This document shows positions 54,535 through 62,884 of a stretch of DNA of 64,000 nt, piece by piece. The DNA lies in assembly GCF_900105735.1 (NCBI RefSeq), contig NZ_LT629793.1, positions 62,001 through 126,000 of the forward strand. Direction: 5' to 3'. The DNA comes from Pseudomonas yamanorum (GTDB lineage: Bacteria; Pseudomonadota; Gammaproteobacteria; Pseudomonadales; Pseudomonadaceae). The notes under the pieces are model-generated. The model had not been told where the DNA came from and ran no database searches. It worked only from the letters and a program-made list of their open reading frames with translations. Every line of letters starts with the position of its first letter. Position 1 is the stretch's first letter. The translations under genes were made by a program, and so were the position numbers.

Positions 54535-57500
54535 ATGACGACCCAGCCGCTCAACCGCTCGACCGACCCCAAAGCCCTTCCTCTCACACCGCCCAAGTCC
54601 GGCGCGGCGTTCCACGTGCTGCTCAAGAACAGCGCCAACAACAAGAAGGTCGAGGCCGGCGACAAAACCGCGCAAGGGCTCGCAGCCAGCAAGGAACAAG
54701 GCTATGAACTGGCCGCCAAGGACGCCGCACCGCCGGCGAGCCTGGGTGACTACAAGGCCATCGGTCCGGCTGATGAAGTCGGCCCCGGCCTGATCCGTTA
54801 TGAAACCCAGGATGGCAAGAAGGTCATTGTCAGCGAAAAAAACAGCCCCGACCTGTTCAAGCAAGTCAGCGCCGACTTCAAGGCCCTGTCCGGCGTCAAC
54901 GCCAGCGAAGCCGCCGGCTACGAGCGTCTGGGCAGCGATGCCACGGCCCCGGAAAAACTCGGTGACTACAAATCCCTCGGGCCGCCCGACGAAACCGGCC
55001 CCGGTGTGATTCGCTATGAAACCCAGGACGGCAAGAAGTTTGTCATCAGCCAGCGAGACAACCCCGAGGCCTTCCAGAAAGCCAAGGAAGCCTATGAAAG
55101 CTTCACCGGCCTGGGCAGCAGCGAAGACGCCGGCTACAAACGCGCCAGCGACAACGAAGTGTGGCCGCCCTACGCCGGCACTACAGTGGGTCCCAAGGAT
55201 GAAGTCGGCCCCGGCCTGATCCGCTTTGAAAGCAATGGCCAGAAAATGGTCGTGGCTCGCGACGACAACCCCAAGTTGTTCGACTACCTGGCAGGCCTGC
55301 ACGAGGTCTACACCAACCCCGACAAAAAGGCCGCCGTAGAGTCCGCCCTCAACGACGGCTCGACCCTGGCAGATGCCAATACCAAGGTGCCGGAACTGAA
55401 TGACTACAAGGGCTTCGGCTGGATCGAAGGCCAGCAAGGCAACGTGCTGACCTATGAAACCCACGACGGCACCAAGGTGGTGGTGTCGGCCGATGTCAGC
55501 CCGGAACTGTTCAAGAGCGTGGCCACCGCCCAGGACACCTGGAGCAAGATCCACAGCAGTGAAGACGCCGGCTACAAGCTGGCCGGGCCGAATGATTTCC
55601 TGAAAAACACCGACATCACCTTCGGCTCCCCCGACGAGCTGGGCGACGGCCTGATCCGCTATGAAACCAGCGAAGGCAAGGTCATCGTCTCCAAGGAGCT
55701 CAGCCCGCAGCTCTACGACGAAGTGGTGGCGAAATGGGAAGCCTGGAGCGCCGGCACCGTCGACGAAACCCGCGCCAAGTACAACCTGCCGAGCAACGAT
55801 GAGCTGGACGTGCTCAACCTCGACACCGGCGTGCATGCCGACAAGGACGACGACAAATCGCCGACCCAAAGCGTCAGCGAACTGGCCACCACTGAACTGA
55901 TCGACACCTACCGCGCCGGCGTCAAGGACGGCTCGATTCCCAAGGACGACCCGCGAGCCAAACTGGTCCGCGCCCTGGAAGCCCAGGCCGCCTACCAGAA
56001 CGGCCATGGCATCACCGGCTACGAAGAATCCAAGCGCCCGTTCAACACCACCTGGCGCGAGTTCGATGACAAGCAGACCGAACTCACCTCCGCCGACATG
56101 CACGACATCATCGACGGCAAGGCGGTGCAGGAGCAGATTGGCGAACTGTTCAAAGACCCGACCGTGCAGGCCGACTACAAGACCAAAATGGACGACGCCA
56201 TCAGTCACCTGCCCAACAAGGACGAGATCAAGCAGAAGCTCCTCGACCTGACCAGCAACCCGGACTACGTGCTGTACCTCAAGGACCTGCAAAAACAGGG
56301 CAAGAGCCACGAAGCCCAGCAAGACCTGAGCAACACCCTGACCTCGCTGTCGCTGTTCGACCCGGAAGCCGCTACCAAGGCTGCGCAGAACATCCAGGCC
56401 GACGGTCTCACCACCGACCTTAACGAGATACTGTCCGACCCGAGCAAGATCTCCGACGAGAACAAGGAACTGGCCACCAAGGACCTGTTCGGCCTGCTCA
56501 AGGGTGTGCTCAAGGGCAACCTGCTGGACCTGCCGCGTCGCAGCCAGGAAGTGCTGGAGAAATTCCTCAACGAGGGCCTGGAGGGCAAGGAGAAATCCTC
56601 GGCCGTGACCAAGGCCCTGGAAGAACTCGGCGACGTCTATAAGAACAGCGGCACCATCAGCGAAGCCGACGTGAAAACCGCCCTGAGCAAACCCTATATC
56701 CCGGTGGCGGATCGCGGCATGCTCGGCGAGGTGTTCAACACCCTCAACAGCAAAGGCATCCTCGGTTCGATGGGCGCCGGCGTCAGCCTGTTCTCGGGGA
56801 TTTACCAACTGGTGGGCAAAGGCGGCAAGCTCGGCGAAACCCCGGCCCAACGCATGACCATCGCCAAGGACTTCCTGAGTTTTGCCGGCGGCGCGAGCCA
56901 CTTCGTCAAGCTCGGTGACAAGATCGGCGAAGCCCTGGGCAAGGGCGGCTTGGTGGACTTCCTCGGCCTGGACAAGACCCTGCCGGAAATCTGGGGCAAG
57001 GAAGGTGCGGCCGGCAAAGTCATCGACTTCAGCAAGCCCACCGAGATCGACTCAAAGGTCAGCAAGGAAATCGCCGCCGCCCTGGACGCGGTTCCCGACA
57101 GCCAGTACGACGGCGTCGCCAAGCTGTTTGGCGAAGGTGACAAAGCCGTGACCGAAGCCACCGAAGGCCTCGCCACTCACCTGGATGATGGCCTCAAGGC
57201 CGCCGGTGCGGCCAAGCTTGGCGCCTCCCAATCGGCGAAGATCGCCGGGTCCGTGATCAAGGTGCTGGGCCCGGCAACAGACATTGCCGGTGGTTTTGCC
57301 GACATTGTGCTCGGCGCCCTGGCGATCAAAAGCGGCGTGGACAGCAAAGATCCTTTGGCTCAGGCCGCAGGTGGCTTGCAAGTGGCGGGCGGTGCGTTCG
57401 GCGCGTCGGCCGGGGTATTGGGTGCGGCGGCGTTGTTCGGCGCGGGCACGGCGGCGGCGCTGACCGGGCCGCTGTTCCTGGTGGGCGTGGTGTTGGCGGT

Positions 57501-57882
57501 GGTGGGCGGGATCATCGGCTACTTCGTCGACCACAACAAAAAACAGAAGGCCACCGAGAAGGAAAACGACTGGTACCGCGACCTGGCCGGCGACGGCTTG
57601 TTGCAGGACAACTGGGCGGACAAGGTCGAATACGCCCACTACGAAATTCACCACTACCACGGCCGCGACACGCCGACCGATGACAGCCTGTTCCGCTTCC
57701 AGCAATCGGAGTGGGAGCATTTCGACTCGACACCCCAAAGTGGCGGCTCGTCGAGCAACCGGCTGGATGGGGATTTGCACAAGGACTACAAGGACCCAAG
57801 CGAAACGCCCAAGGCACTGCCGGATGCTTCGGATGAGAAGCCGGGGTCACGGCCATCAGGAGGCGGGCCTCGGCTCAACTAA
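54535..57882 (+). CDS. Large repeat protein, HrpK-like (type III effector/translocator family)
   Basis: A 1115-residue acidic protein without a signal peptide. Residues about 56-415 contain five repeats of about 72 residues with the core DEVGPGLIRYETQDGKKV; repeats 1 (56-127) and 2 (128-199) are the most alike. Residues about 415-880 are helical and charged. Residues about 915-1005 hold glycine/alanine-rich hydrophobic stretches ending GPLFLVGVVLAVVGGIIGYF, able to insert in a membrane. A hydrophilic tail follows. The overall pattern resembles proteins annotated as type III effector HrpK domain; that name is tentative. No secretion genes are near. The start is the ATG at 54535 after AGGAG. 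Confidence 0.6.
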   Translation: MTTQPLNRSTDPKALPLTPPKSGAAFHVLLKNSANNKKVEAGDKTAQGLAASKEQGYELAAKDAAPPASLGDYKAIGPADEVGPGLIRYETQDGKKVIVSEKNSPDLFKQVSADFKALSGVNASEAAGYERLGSDATAPEKLGDYKSLGPPDETGPGVIRYETQDGKKFVISQRDNPEAFQKAKEAYESFTGLGSSEDAGYKRASDNEVWPPYAGTTVGPKDEVGPGLIRFESNGQKMVVARDDNPKLFDYLAGLHEVYTNPDKKAAVESALNDGSTLADANTKVPELNDYKGFGWIEGQQGNVLTYETHDGTKVVVSADVSPELFKSVATAQDTWSKIHSSEDAGYKLAGPNDFLKNTDITFGSPDELGDGLIRYETSEGKVIVSKELSPQLYDEVVAKWEAWSAGTVDETRAKYNLPSNDELDVLNLDTGVHADKDDDKSPTQSVSELATTELIDTYRAGVKDGSIPKDDPRAKLVRALEAQAAYQNGHGITGYEESKRPFNTTWREFDDKQTELTSADMHDIIDGKAVQEQIGELFKDPTVQADYKTKMDDAISHLPNKDEIKQKLLDLTSNPDYVLYLKDLQKQGKSHEAQQDLSNTLTSLSLFDPEAATKAAQNIQADGLTTDLNEILSDPSKISDENKELATKDLFGLLKGVLKGNLLDLPRRSQEVLEKFLNEGLEGKEKSSAVTKALEELGDVYKNSGTISEADVKTALSKPYIPVADRGMLGEVFNTLNSKGILGSMGAGVSLFSGIYQLVGKGGKLGETPAQRMTIAKDFLSFAGGASHFVKLGDKIGEALGKGGLVDFLGLDKTLPEIWGKEGAAGKVIDFSKPTEIDSKVSKEIAAALDAVPDSQYDGVAKLFGEGDKAVTEATEGLATHLDDGLKAAGAAKLGASQSAKIAGSVIKVLGPATDIAGGFADIVLGALAIKSGVDSKDPLAQAAGGLQVAGGAFGASAGVLGAAALFGAGTAAALTGPLFLVGVVLAVVGGIIGYFVDHNKKQKATEKENDWYRDLAGDGLLQDNWADKVEYAHYEIHHYHGRDTPTDDSLFRFQQSEWEHFDSTPQSGGSSSNRLDGDLHKDYKDPSETPKALPDASDEKPGSRPSGGGPRLN

Positions 57883-57897
57883 ATCTACACAAATCAG

Positions 57898-57987
57898 TGT
57901 GGGAGCTGGCTTGCCTGCGATAGCGGTGTATCAGCCGACAAATAGGTCGACTGACACTCAGTCATCGCAGGCAAGCCAGCTCCCACA
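57898..57987. repeat. REPIN
   Basis: 24-bp perfect arms at 57898-57921 and 57964-57987, identical in sequence to the REPIN at 29174-29260. It lies between the convergent HrpK-like and SsuF-like genes. Confidence 0.92.
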
Positions 57988-58017
57988 TTTGGATTGGGTT
58001 CACAACTGGACTCGGGT

Positions 58018-58233
58018 TTACAGCTTGGCGATCGACACTTCAGTCGACTTCACAAAGGCAATCACTTCACTGCCCACCTTCAATTCCAGGTCACGCACCG
58101 AGCGGGTGGTAATCACCGACGTCACGATCCCCGACGCGGTTTGCACGTCGATCTCGGACACCACTTCGCCGATCAGAATTTCCTTGATCACGCCTTTGAA
58201 CTGGTTGCGCACGTTGATCGCTTTAATGGTCAT
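58018..58233 (-). CDS. SsuF-like molbindin (TOBE domain)
   Basis: A 71-residue single TOBE domain (MTIKAINVRNQFKGVIKEI, then SGIVTSVITTRSVRDLELKVGSEVIAFVKSTEVSIAK), the size of a molbindin. The ATG at 58233 has AAAGGAAA 6 bp upstream. Molbindins bind molybdate-type oxyanions. In P. putida the ssu sulfonate operon ends with such a gene (ssuF), so its position divergent from a sulfonate/sulfate-ester ABC transporter supports a role in organosulfur use. Confidence 0.85.
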   Translation of the reverse strand: MTIKAINVRNQFKGVIKEILIGEVVSEIDVQTASGIVTSVITTRSVRDLELKVGSEVIAFVKSTEVSIAKL

Positions 58234-58314
58234 GTCGGCTTTCCTTTGGTCTGTTGGGTCAATCCGCACGAATGCGCAGGCACTCAAAGTGCCCTATTCG
58301 TGAAACCAACAAAA

Positions 58315-58340
58315 GGAATATATAACTCTTTATTTATTCC
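58315..58340. promoter_or_regulatory. GGAATA...TATTCC inverted pair upstream of the molbindin gene
   Basis: GGAATA (58315-58320) and TATTCC (58335-58340) face each other in a very AT-rich segment 80-110 bp before the molbindin start. A TATTCC also occurs at 58558-58563 before the transporter operon, with TATAAG (58603-58608) as a possible -10. Such sites could bind a CysB-type sulfur regulator; this is inference. Confidence 0.4.
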
Positions 58341-58415
58341 ATAAAAACATATGCAAGCTGTTGCGTAGCCAACAGTGATTCAACAAAGTGCCCACCTCCC
58401 CACTCCCAACCGCTC

Positions 58416-58516
58416 CCCCACGTAGCAGCTGTCGAGCCTAAGCGAGGCTGCGTCAGCGGTCTGTCTGATACACCGCGAACGCAGCCTCGCTTAGGCTCGA
58501 CAGCTGCTACGTGGGG
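58416..58516. repeat. REPIN: 38-bp perfect inverted repeat
   Basis: The arms are 58416-58453 and 58479-58516 with no mismatch. The core GTCGAGCCTAAGCGAGGCTG is of the same family as the 174-bp tandem array at 46271-47257. It lies between the divergent molbindin and transporter promoters. Confidence 0.93.
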
Positions 58517-58646
58517 TATTGCCCGGCAGCACGAAAGACGCTGGCACAGAGACTGCATATTCCTATAACGCATGATGGAACATGCCATATGAATTTTCTG
58601 AATATAAGAAAAGCCTTCTCTTTCCCGCCTTGCCCGGAGCTGTTCC

Positions 58647-59618
58647 ATGAAACCCTTCGTCAACACCCTGTTGGGCGCCTGCGCCCTGGCCCTCAGCCTG
58701 CAACACCTGGCCCATGCAGCGGAAACCGACCCTGCGCAAGTCAACCTGGATTACGCCTATTACTCCCCGGTGAGCCTGGTGCTCAAACACTTCGGCTGGC
58801 TTGAAGAAGCGCTGCCGCAAACCAAGGTCGGCTGGGTGTTGAGTCAAGGCAGCAATCGCTCGCTGGAATACCTCAACAGCGGCGGCGTCGACTTCGCTTC
58901 GTCCGCCAGCCTGTCAGCAGTATTGAGCCGGGCCAATGGCAGCCCGATCAAGTCGGTGTACGTCTACAGCCGCGCCGAGTGGACCGCACTGGTAGTACGC
59001 AAGGATTCCACCTTCAAGAGCGTCACCGACCTCAAGGGCAAGAAAATCGCCGCCACCAAAGGCACTGACCCGTACCTGTTCACCCTGCGTAGCCTGCAGA
59101 AAGCTGGCCTGAGCAAGGACGACGTGGAGCTGGTGCACCTGCAACACCCGGACGGCCGTACCGCCCTGGAAAAAGGTGATGTCGACGCCTGGGCCGGCCT
59201 CGACCCGCACATGGCCGCCAGCGAAATCCAGGCGGGCTCGCGCCTGCTGTACCGCAACAAGGACTTCAACAGCTACGGCGTGGTCAGCGTGACCGACAAG
59301 TACGCCAAGGAGCACCCACAGACCATCGCCAAGGTGCTCGGCGCCTATGAAAAAGCTCGCAACTGGGCGGTCAAGCACCCTGACGAATTCGCCAAGCTGC
59401 TGGCCGACGAGTCCGGCCTGCCCCTCGACGTGGCCAAGCTGCAACTGTCGCGCACCGACTTGAGCAGCCCGTTGCTGACCGCACAGGACGTAGTGTCATC
59501 CAAGGCCGCCGCGCCGATCCTGGTGTCGGAAGAACTGGTGCGCCGTGGGGTGAATGTGGATCAGGTGATCGACCAGTTGATCGACCCAAGCTTCGGCCAG
59601 GCCTTGCCTCGTCCATAA
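58647..59618 (+). CDS. ABC transporter substrate-binding protein for sulfonates or sulfate esters
   Basis: A 323-residue periplasmic protein with a signal peptide (about 1-24, ending HAA-E). The SsuA/TauA/AtsR pattern is clear: LDYAYYSPVSLVLKHFGWLEE, then GGVDFASSASLSAVLSRANGSPIK, SVTDLKGKKIAATKGTDPYLF and AWAGLDPHMAASE. It should bind an organosulfur compound and hand it to the permease. GGAG lies 8 bp before the ATG. It is first of three genes in one operon. Confidence 0.92.
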   Translation: MKPFVNTLLGACALALSLQHLAHAAETDPAQVNLDYAYYSPVSLVLKHFGWLEEALPQTKVGWVLSQGSNRSLEYLNSGGVDFASSASLSAVLSRANGSPIKSVYVYSRAEWTALVVRKDSTFKSVTDLKGKKIAATKGTDPYLFTLRSLQKAGLSKDDVELVHLQHPDGRTALEKGDVDAWAGLDPHMAASEIQAGSRLLYRNKDFNSYGVVSVTDKYAKEHPQTIAKVLGAYEKARNWAVKHPDEFAKLLADESGLPLDVAKLQLSRTDLSSPLLTAQDVVSSKAAAPILVSEELVRRGVNVDQVIDQLIDPSFGQALPRP

Positions 59619-59628
59619 GGGGAGCGTC

Positions 59629-60462
59629 ATGAGCAGCAAAAGCGAAACCCTGCCCGTCGCGCTTGCGCCCACCGTTACCGCTCAGCGCAGCGCCTGGCCA
59701 CGGCGACTCAAGGGCCTGGCGTTGCCGGTGCTGATCCTGGTGATCCTCGAGGTGGTGGTGCGCATCGGCTGGCTGCCGTCCTACCAGATGCCGGCCCCCA
59801 GCGAGATCGCCGTGACCCTCACCGACCTCGCCGAAGGCGCGCTGTGGAAACACATCAGCGCCAGCCTGTTACGAGTGCTGCTGGGGTTCGCCATTGGTGC
59901 CAGCCTGGCGCTGGTGTTTGCCGCCTGGGTCGGCTTGAGCCGCGAGGCCGAGGCGTATCTGGAGCCGACCTTCGCCGGCCTGCGCTCGATCCCGAGCCTG
60001 GCCTGGGTGCCGCTGTTGCTGCTATGGCTGGGCATTGATGAGACCTCGAAGATCGTGTTGATTGCCATCGGCGCGTTCTTCCCGGTGTACCTCAATGGCG
60101 TTGCAGCGATACGCGACATCGACCGCAAGCTGGTGGAAGTCGGGCAGATGTATGGCTTCAGCCGTACGCGCCTGGTGCGTCGCATCCTGTTGCCCGCCGC
60201 CCTGCCCGGTTTGTTCACCGGCTTGCGCAGCGGCCTGAGCCTGGCGTGGATGTTCCTGGTGGCGGCCGAGTTGATCGCCGCCACCAAGGGCCTGGGTTAC
60301 CTGCTCAGCGATGGCCGGGAAACCTCACGGCCCGACATTGTGCTGGCGGCGATCATCGTGTTGGCGCTGCTGGGCAAGATCAGCGACGGCCTGTTGGCCG
60401 CCCTGGAAAAACGCTGCCTGGCCTGGCGCGATACCTTCAACGGCCAAGGCCCGGAGCATTGA
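59629..60462 (+). CDS. ABC transporter permease (SsuC/AtsB-like)
   Basis: A 277-residue inner-membrane protein with about six helices. The ABC-interaction (EAA) loop is GQMYGFSRTRLVRRILLPAALPGLFTGLR (about 182-210). GGGGAG precedes the ATG. It lies 10 bp after the binding-protein gene and 2 bp before the ATPase gene, so all three are expressed together. Confidence 0.93.
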   Translation: MSSKSETLPVALAPTVTAQRSAWPRRLKGLALPVLILVILEVVVRIGWLPSYQMPAPSEIAVTLTDLAEGALWKHISASLLRVLLGFAIGASLALVFAAWVGLSREAEAYLEPTFAGLRSIPSLAWVPLLLLWLGIDETSKIVLIAIGAFFPVYLNGVAAIRDIDRKLVEVGQMYGFSRTRLVRRILLPAALPGLFTGLRSGLSLAWMFLVAAELIAATKGLGYLLSDGRETSRPDIVLAAIIVLALLGKISDGLLAALEKRCLAWRDTFNGQGPEH

Positions 60463-60464
60463 GC

Positions 60465-61178
60465 ATGAGTGAAGCGCTACTGGATATTCGCGTCGAGCGT
60501 AAGAGCTTCGGCGCCACCACGGTACTGACCAACGTCCACTTGGCCCTGCAACCCCGGGAAGCGGTGAGCTTGCTGGGGCCCAGCGGCTGTGGCAAAAGCA
60601 CGTTGCTGCGGATCGTCGCCGGGCTGGAAAAGGACTATCAGGGGGAACTGCTGCAAGGCGGTGGTGAGGTTGCATTTGTCTTCCAGGAGCCGCGTCTGAT
60701 GCCGTGGCTGACGGTGGAGCAAAACATCGGCTTCAGCGATGACGATGGCTATGACAAGGCCTGGGTCGCGCAGTTGATTGATGAGGTGGGGCTGACGGGG
60801 TTTGGCGGGGCGTTGCCCAAGGCGTTGTCGGGCGGGATGGCGCAACGGGTGGCGATCGCTCGCGGGCTGTATTCGAGACCGCAGGTATTGCTGCTGGACG
60901 AGCCGTTCAGCGCGGTGGATGCGTTTACCCGCATGAAGCTGCAGGACCTGTTGCTGCAGTTGGCTGAGCACCATGGGATCGCCTTGCTGCTGGTGACTCA
61001 CGATGTGGACGAAGCGCTGTACCTGAGTGACCGGGTGTTGGTGATGGATAACCGGCCCAGCAGCATTCGCCAGGAGCTGGCGGTGGAGCTGGTGCATCCG
61101 CGGGATCGGCGGGATCCGCTGTTGGCGCGGCTCAAGGCACTGGCGCTGACTGAGCTGCAGCGGGCGCATGTGATCTGA
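60465..61178 (+). CDS. ABC transporter ATP-binding protein (SsuB/AtsC-like)
   Basis: A 237-residue ATPase with Walker A GPSGCGKST, Q-loop VFQEPRLMPW, signature LSGGMAQRVAIARGL, Walker B VLLLDEPFSAVD and switch His in LVTHDVDEAL. Start at the ATG at 60465, 2 bp after the permease stop. It powers uptake of the same organosulfur substrate. Confidence 0.94.
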   Translation: MSEALLDIRVERKSFGATTVLTNVHLALQPREAVSLLGPSGCGKSTLLRIVAGLEKDYQGELLQGGGEVAFVFQEPRLMPWLTVEQNIGFSDDDGYDKAWVAQLIDEVGLTGFGGALPKALSGGMAQRVAIARGLYSRPQVLLLDEPFSAVDAFTRMKLQDLLLQLAEHHGIALLLVTHDVDEALYLSDRVLVMDNRPSSIRQELAVELVHPRDRRDPLLARLKALALTELQRAHVI

Positions 61179-61232
61179 AAGGCACGTGTTGAGGCCGCCC
61201 AAAATCAAAAGCTAAAGCGGGCACGGTTCAAA

Positions 61233-61332
61233 TGTGGGAGCGGGCTTGCTCGCGAAGGTCGTTAACGATGACGCGGGCATCCTGATTCAACGCGGCGCTC
61301 TCAGGTTCTTCGCGAGCAAGCCCGCTCCCACA
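61233..61332. repeat. REPIN
   Basis: 25-bp perfect arms at 61233-61257 and 61308-61332 (TGTGGGAGCGGGCTTGCTCG core). It separates the convergent transporter operon and fecR-like gene and ends 9 bp from the latter's stop. Confidence 0.92.
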
Positions 61333-61341
61333 AGGATCGCA

Positions 61342-62277
61342 TCAAGCAGCCGATTTACGCGGCGTCAACGTCACCCAATACCGCGTACGAAACTGCACCT
61401 CCAGCGCCATCGTCGACGCCAGCAACGCAAGAATGCGATCCGTATCCGCCAACTGAAAGCTCCCAGTCACCCGCAACGTCTCCAGGCTCGAGTCCCAACG
61501 CATCACCCCTGGCCGATACCGCTCCAACTCCCGCAAAAAATCACCCAACAGCTGGTTCTGCGCAGTCAGCACACCGTCGCGCCAACCCAATTGCAACGCA
61601 TTAAACCCCACCGCAGCGCCCATCCCCGACGCCTGCAACCGAGCCTGCTGCCCACCTTGCAATGTCGCCATCTGCCCACGCAGGTCCTGCACCTGCACTA
61701 CGCCCTTGAGCACCGAGACCAAACACCCGGATGACAGCTGCCGCACACACACTTCAGCCTGGCTGACGATCACCTGGCCATAACGCGTCTGCACCGTCAG
61801 CGCACCACCCCCCGGCACCGTCAACGCCATCTCCCCTTCCACCAGCGTCACACGGCGCCGGGCCGCATCCACATCCACCGCACTCGCGGTATTGAGTTGC
61901 AGGCTGCTGCCATCCGCCAGCGTCACCCGCTTACGTTCGCCGGTGGCGGTGTGCAAGTCGGCGCGCCATGCATCGATCGGCAATTGCCGGCTAAGCAACC
62001 ACGCAGCCGGCACCAACGCCGCCACGCCCAACGCACGCTTGAGCACCGCACGCCGCCCCGGTTGCGGGCGATCGAGGCTGGCCATGGCCAATGCTGGAGG
62101 CAAGTCGGTAAAACGCTGGCGCAGTAACTGGGCTTTTTGCCAGATCTGTTCGTGTTGAGGATGGCTGTCACGCCACTGCTGCAGGCCGGCATGATCACGC
62201 TCGGTGGCGGTACCGGATTCCAGCAACGCCAGCCAGTGCGCCGCCGCACGAGCCAGATCCGGCGCAGTACGGCTCAC
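61342..62277 (-). CDS. FecR-family anti-sigma/sigma regulator
   Basis: A 311-residue inner-membrane protein. The GTG start at 62277 overlaps the sigma gene stop (GTGA). The N-terminal cytoplasmic domain has AAHWLALLESGTATERDHAGLQQW, the single membrane span is ALGVAALVPAAWLLSRQL (about 82-99), and the periplasmic FecR domain has GERKRVTLADGSSLQLNTASAVDV and a C-terminal STN-like part. It should relay a signal from an outer-membrane receptor to the sigma factor, but no receptor gene lies beside it. Confidence 0.9.
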   Translation of the reverse strand: MSRTAPDLARAAAHWLALLESGTATERDHAGLQQWRDSHPQHEQIWQKAQLLRQRFTDLPPALAMASLDRPQPGRRAVLKRALGVAALVPAAWLLSRQLPIDAWRADLHTATGERKRVTLADGSSLQLNTASAVDVDAARRRVTLVEGEMALTVPGGGALTVQTRYGQVIVSQAEVCVRQLSSGCLVSVLKGVVQVQDLRGQMATLQGGQQARLQASGMGAAVGFNALQLGWRDGVLTAQNQLLGDFLRELERYRPGVMRWDSSLETLRVTGSFQLADTDRILALLASTMALEVQFRTRYWVTLTPRKSAA

Positions 62278-62792
62278 AGTTCCACCAGCAGGCAATGCTC
62301 ATAGGCCTGGGCCATGTAGCGCTTGACCGTACGCTCGGACACCTTGAGCCGCTCGGCGATCTCGCGGTAGCCCAGCCCTTCCAGCTGGCTCCAGAGAAAC
62401 GCGCGACGCACCACCGGTGGCAAACCGTCGAGCAGCTCATCCAGGGCTTGCAGGGTTTCCAACAGCAGCCAGCGCTGCTCCGGCGACGGCACGCAAGCCT
62501 CCGGCAACTGCATCAACGCATCGAGATACGCCTGCTCCAAGCTGCGCCGCTGGTGAAAATTCACCAGCAAGCGCTTGCCCACGGTCACCAGATAGGCCCG
62601 GGGTTCCTGCAATTGCGCAATCGGCTGGGCGCTGGCCAGCACCCGCAGGAACGTGTCCTGGCTCAGGTCTGCGGCATCCCAGGCGTTGCCCAGGCGGCGT
62701 CGCAACCAGCTTTCCAGCCAACTGCGATGGTCACGGTACAAGCTGTGAAGCGTCGGTTCAGCGAGGTGCGTCGGCAATACAGCTTCATTCAT
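62274..62792 (-). CDS. FecI-like ECF sigma factor
   Basis: A 172-residue sigma factor. Region 2 is LYRDHRSWLESWLRRRLGNAWDAADLSQDTFLRVLAS (about 17-53); region 4 is PPVVRRAFLWSQLEGLGYREIAERLKVSERTVKRYMAQA (about 124-162). Both are typical of iron-starvation sigma factors. A Fur-like box lies 34 bp upstream. Paired with the FecR-like gene by a 4-bp overlap. Confidence 0.93.
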   Translation of the reverse strand: MNEAVLPTHLAEPTLHSLYRDHRSWLESWLRRRLGNAWDAADLSQDTFLRVLASAQPIAQLQEPRAYLVTVGKRLLVNFHQRRSLEQAYLDALMQLPEACVPSPEQRWLLLETLQALDELLDGLPPVVRRAFLWSQLEGLGYREIAERLKVSERTVKRYMAQAYEHCLLVEL

Positions 62793-62825
62793 GGCAAGTA
62801 ACCTGCGCGGCGCGAGTCAGTCTCA

Positions 62826-62838
62826 AATGAGATTCATT
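62826..62838 (-). promoter_or_regulatory. Fur-like box of the fecI-like gene
   Basis: AATGAGATTCATT is a symmetrical Fur-type core (AATGA-GAT-TCATT). It lies 34-46 bp before the sigma gene start, where Fur would block its promoter. It is less perfect than the Fur box at 33380. Confidence 0.65.
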
Positions 62839-62884
62839 CTATTTAATATCCCGCCGGCATACCACGTTCTTTTGCACAGGATGT

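Noticed and set aside
54082..56901. A 939-codon open frame antisense to patB and the HrpK-like gene
   Set aside because: It is an open frame caused by high GC in the third codon position of the real genes; it crosses a gene boundary and shows no domain.
58334..58847. Minus-strand frames over the 38-bp REPIN and the start of the binding-protein gene
   Set aside because: They include the palindrome and overlap the signal peptide of the well-supported transporter gene.
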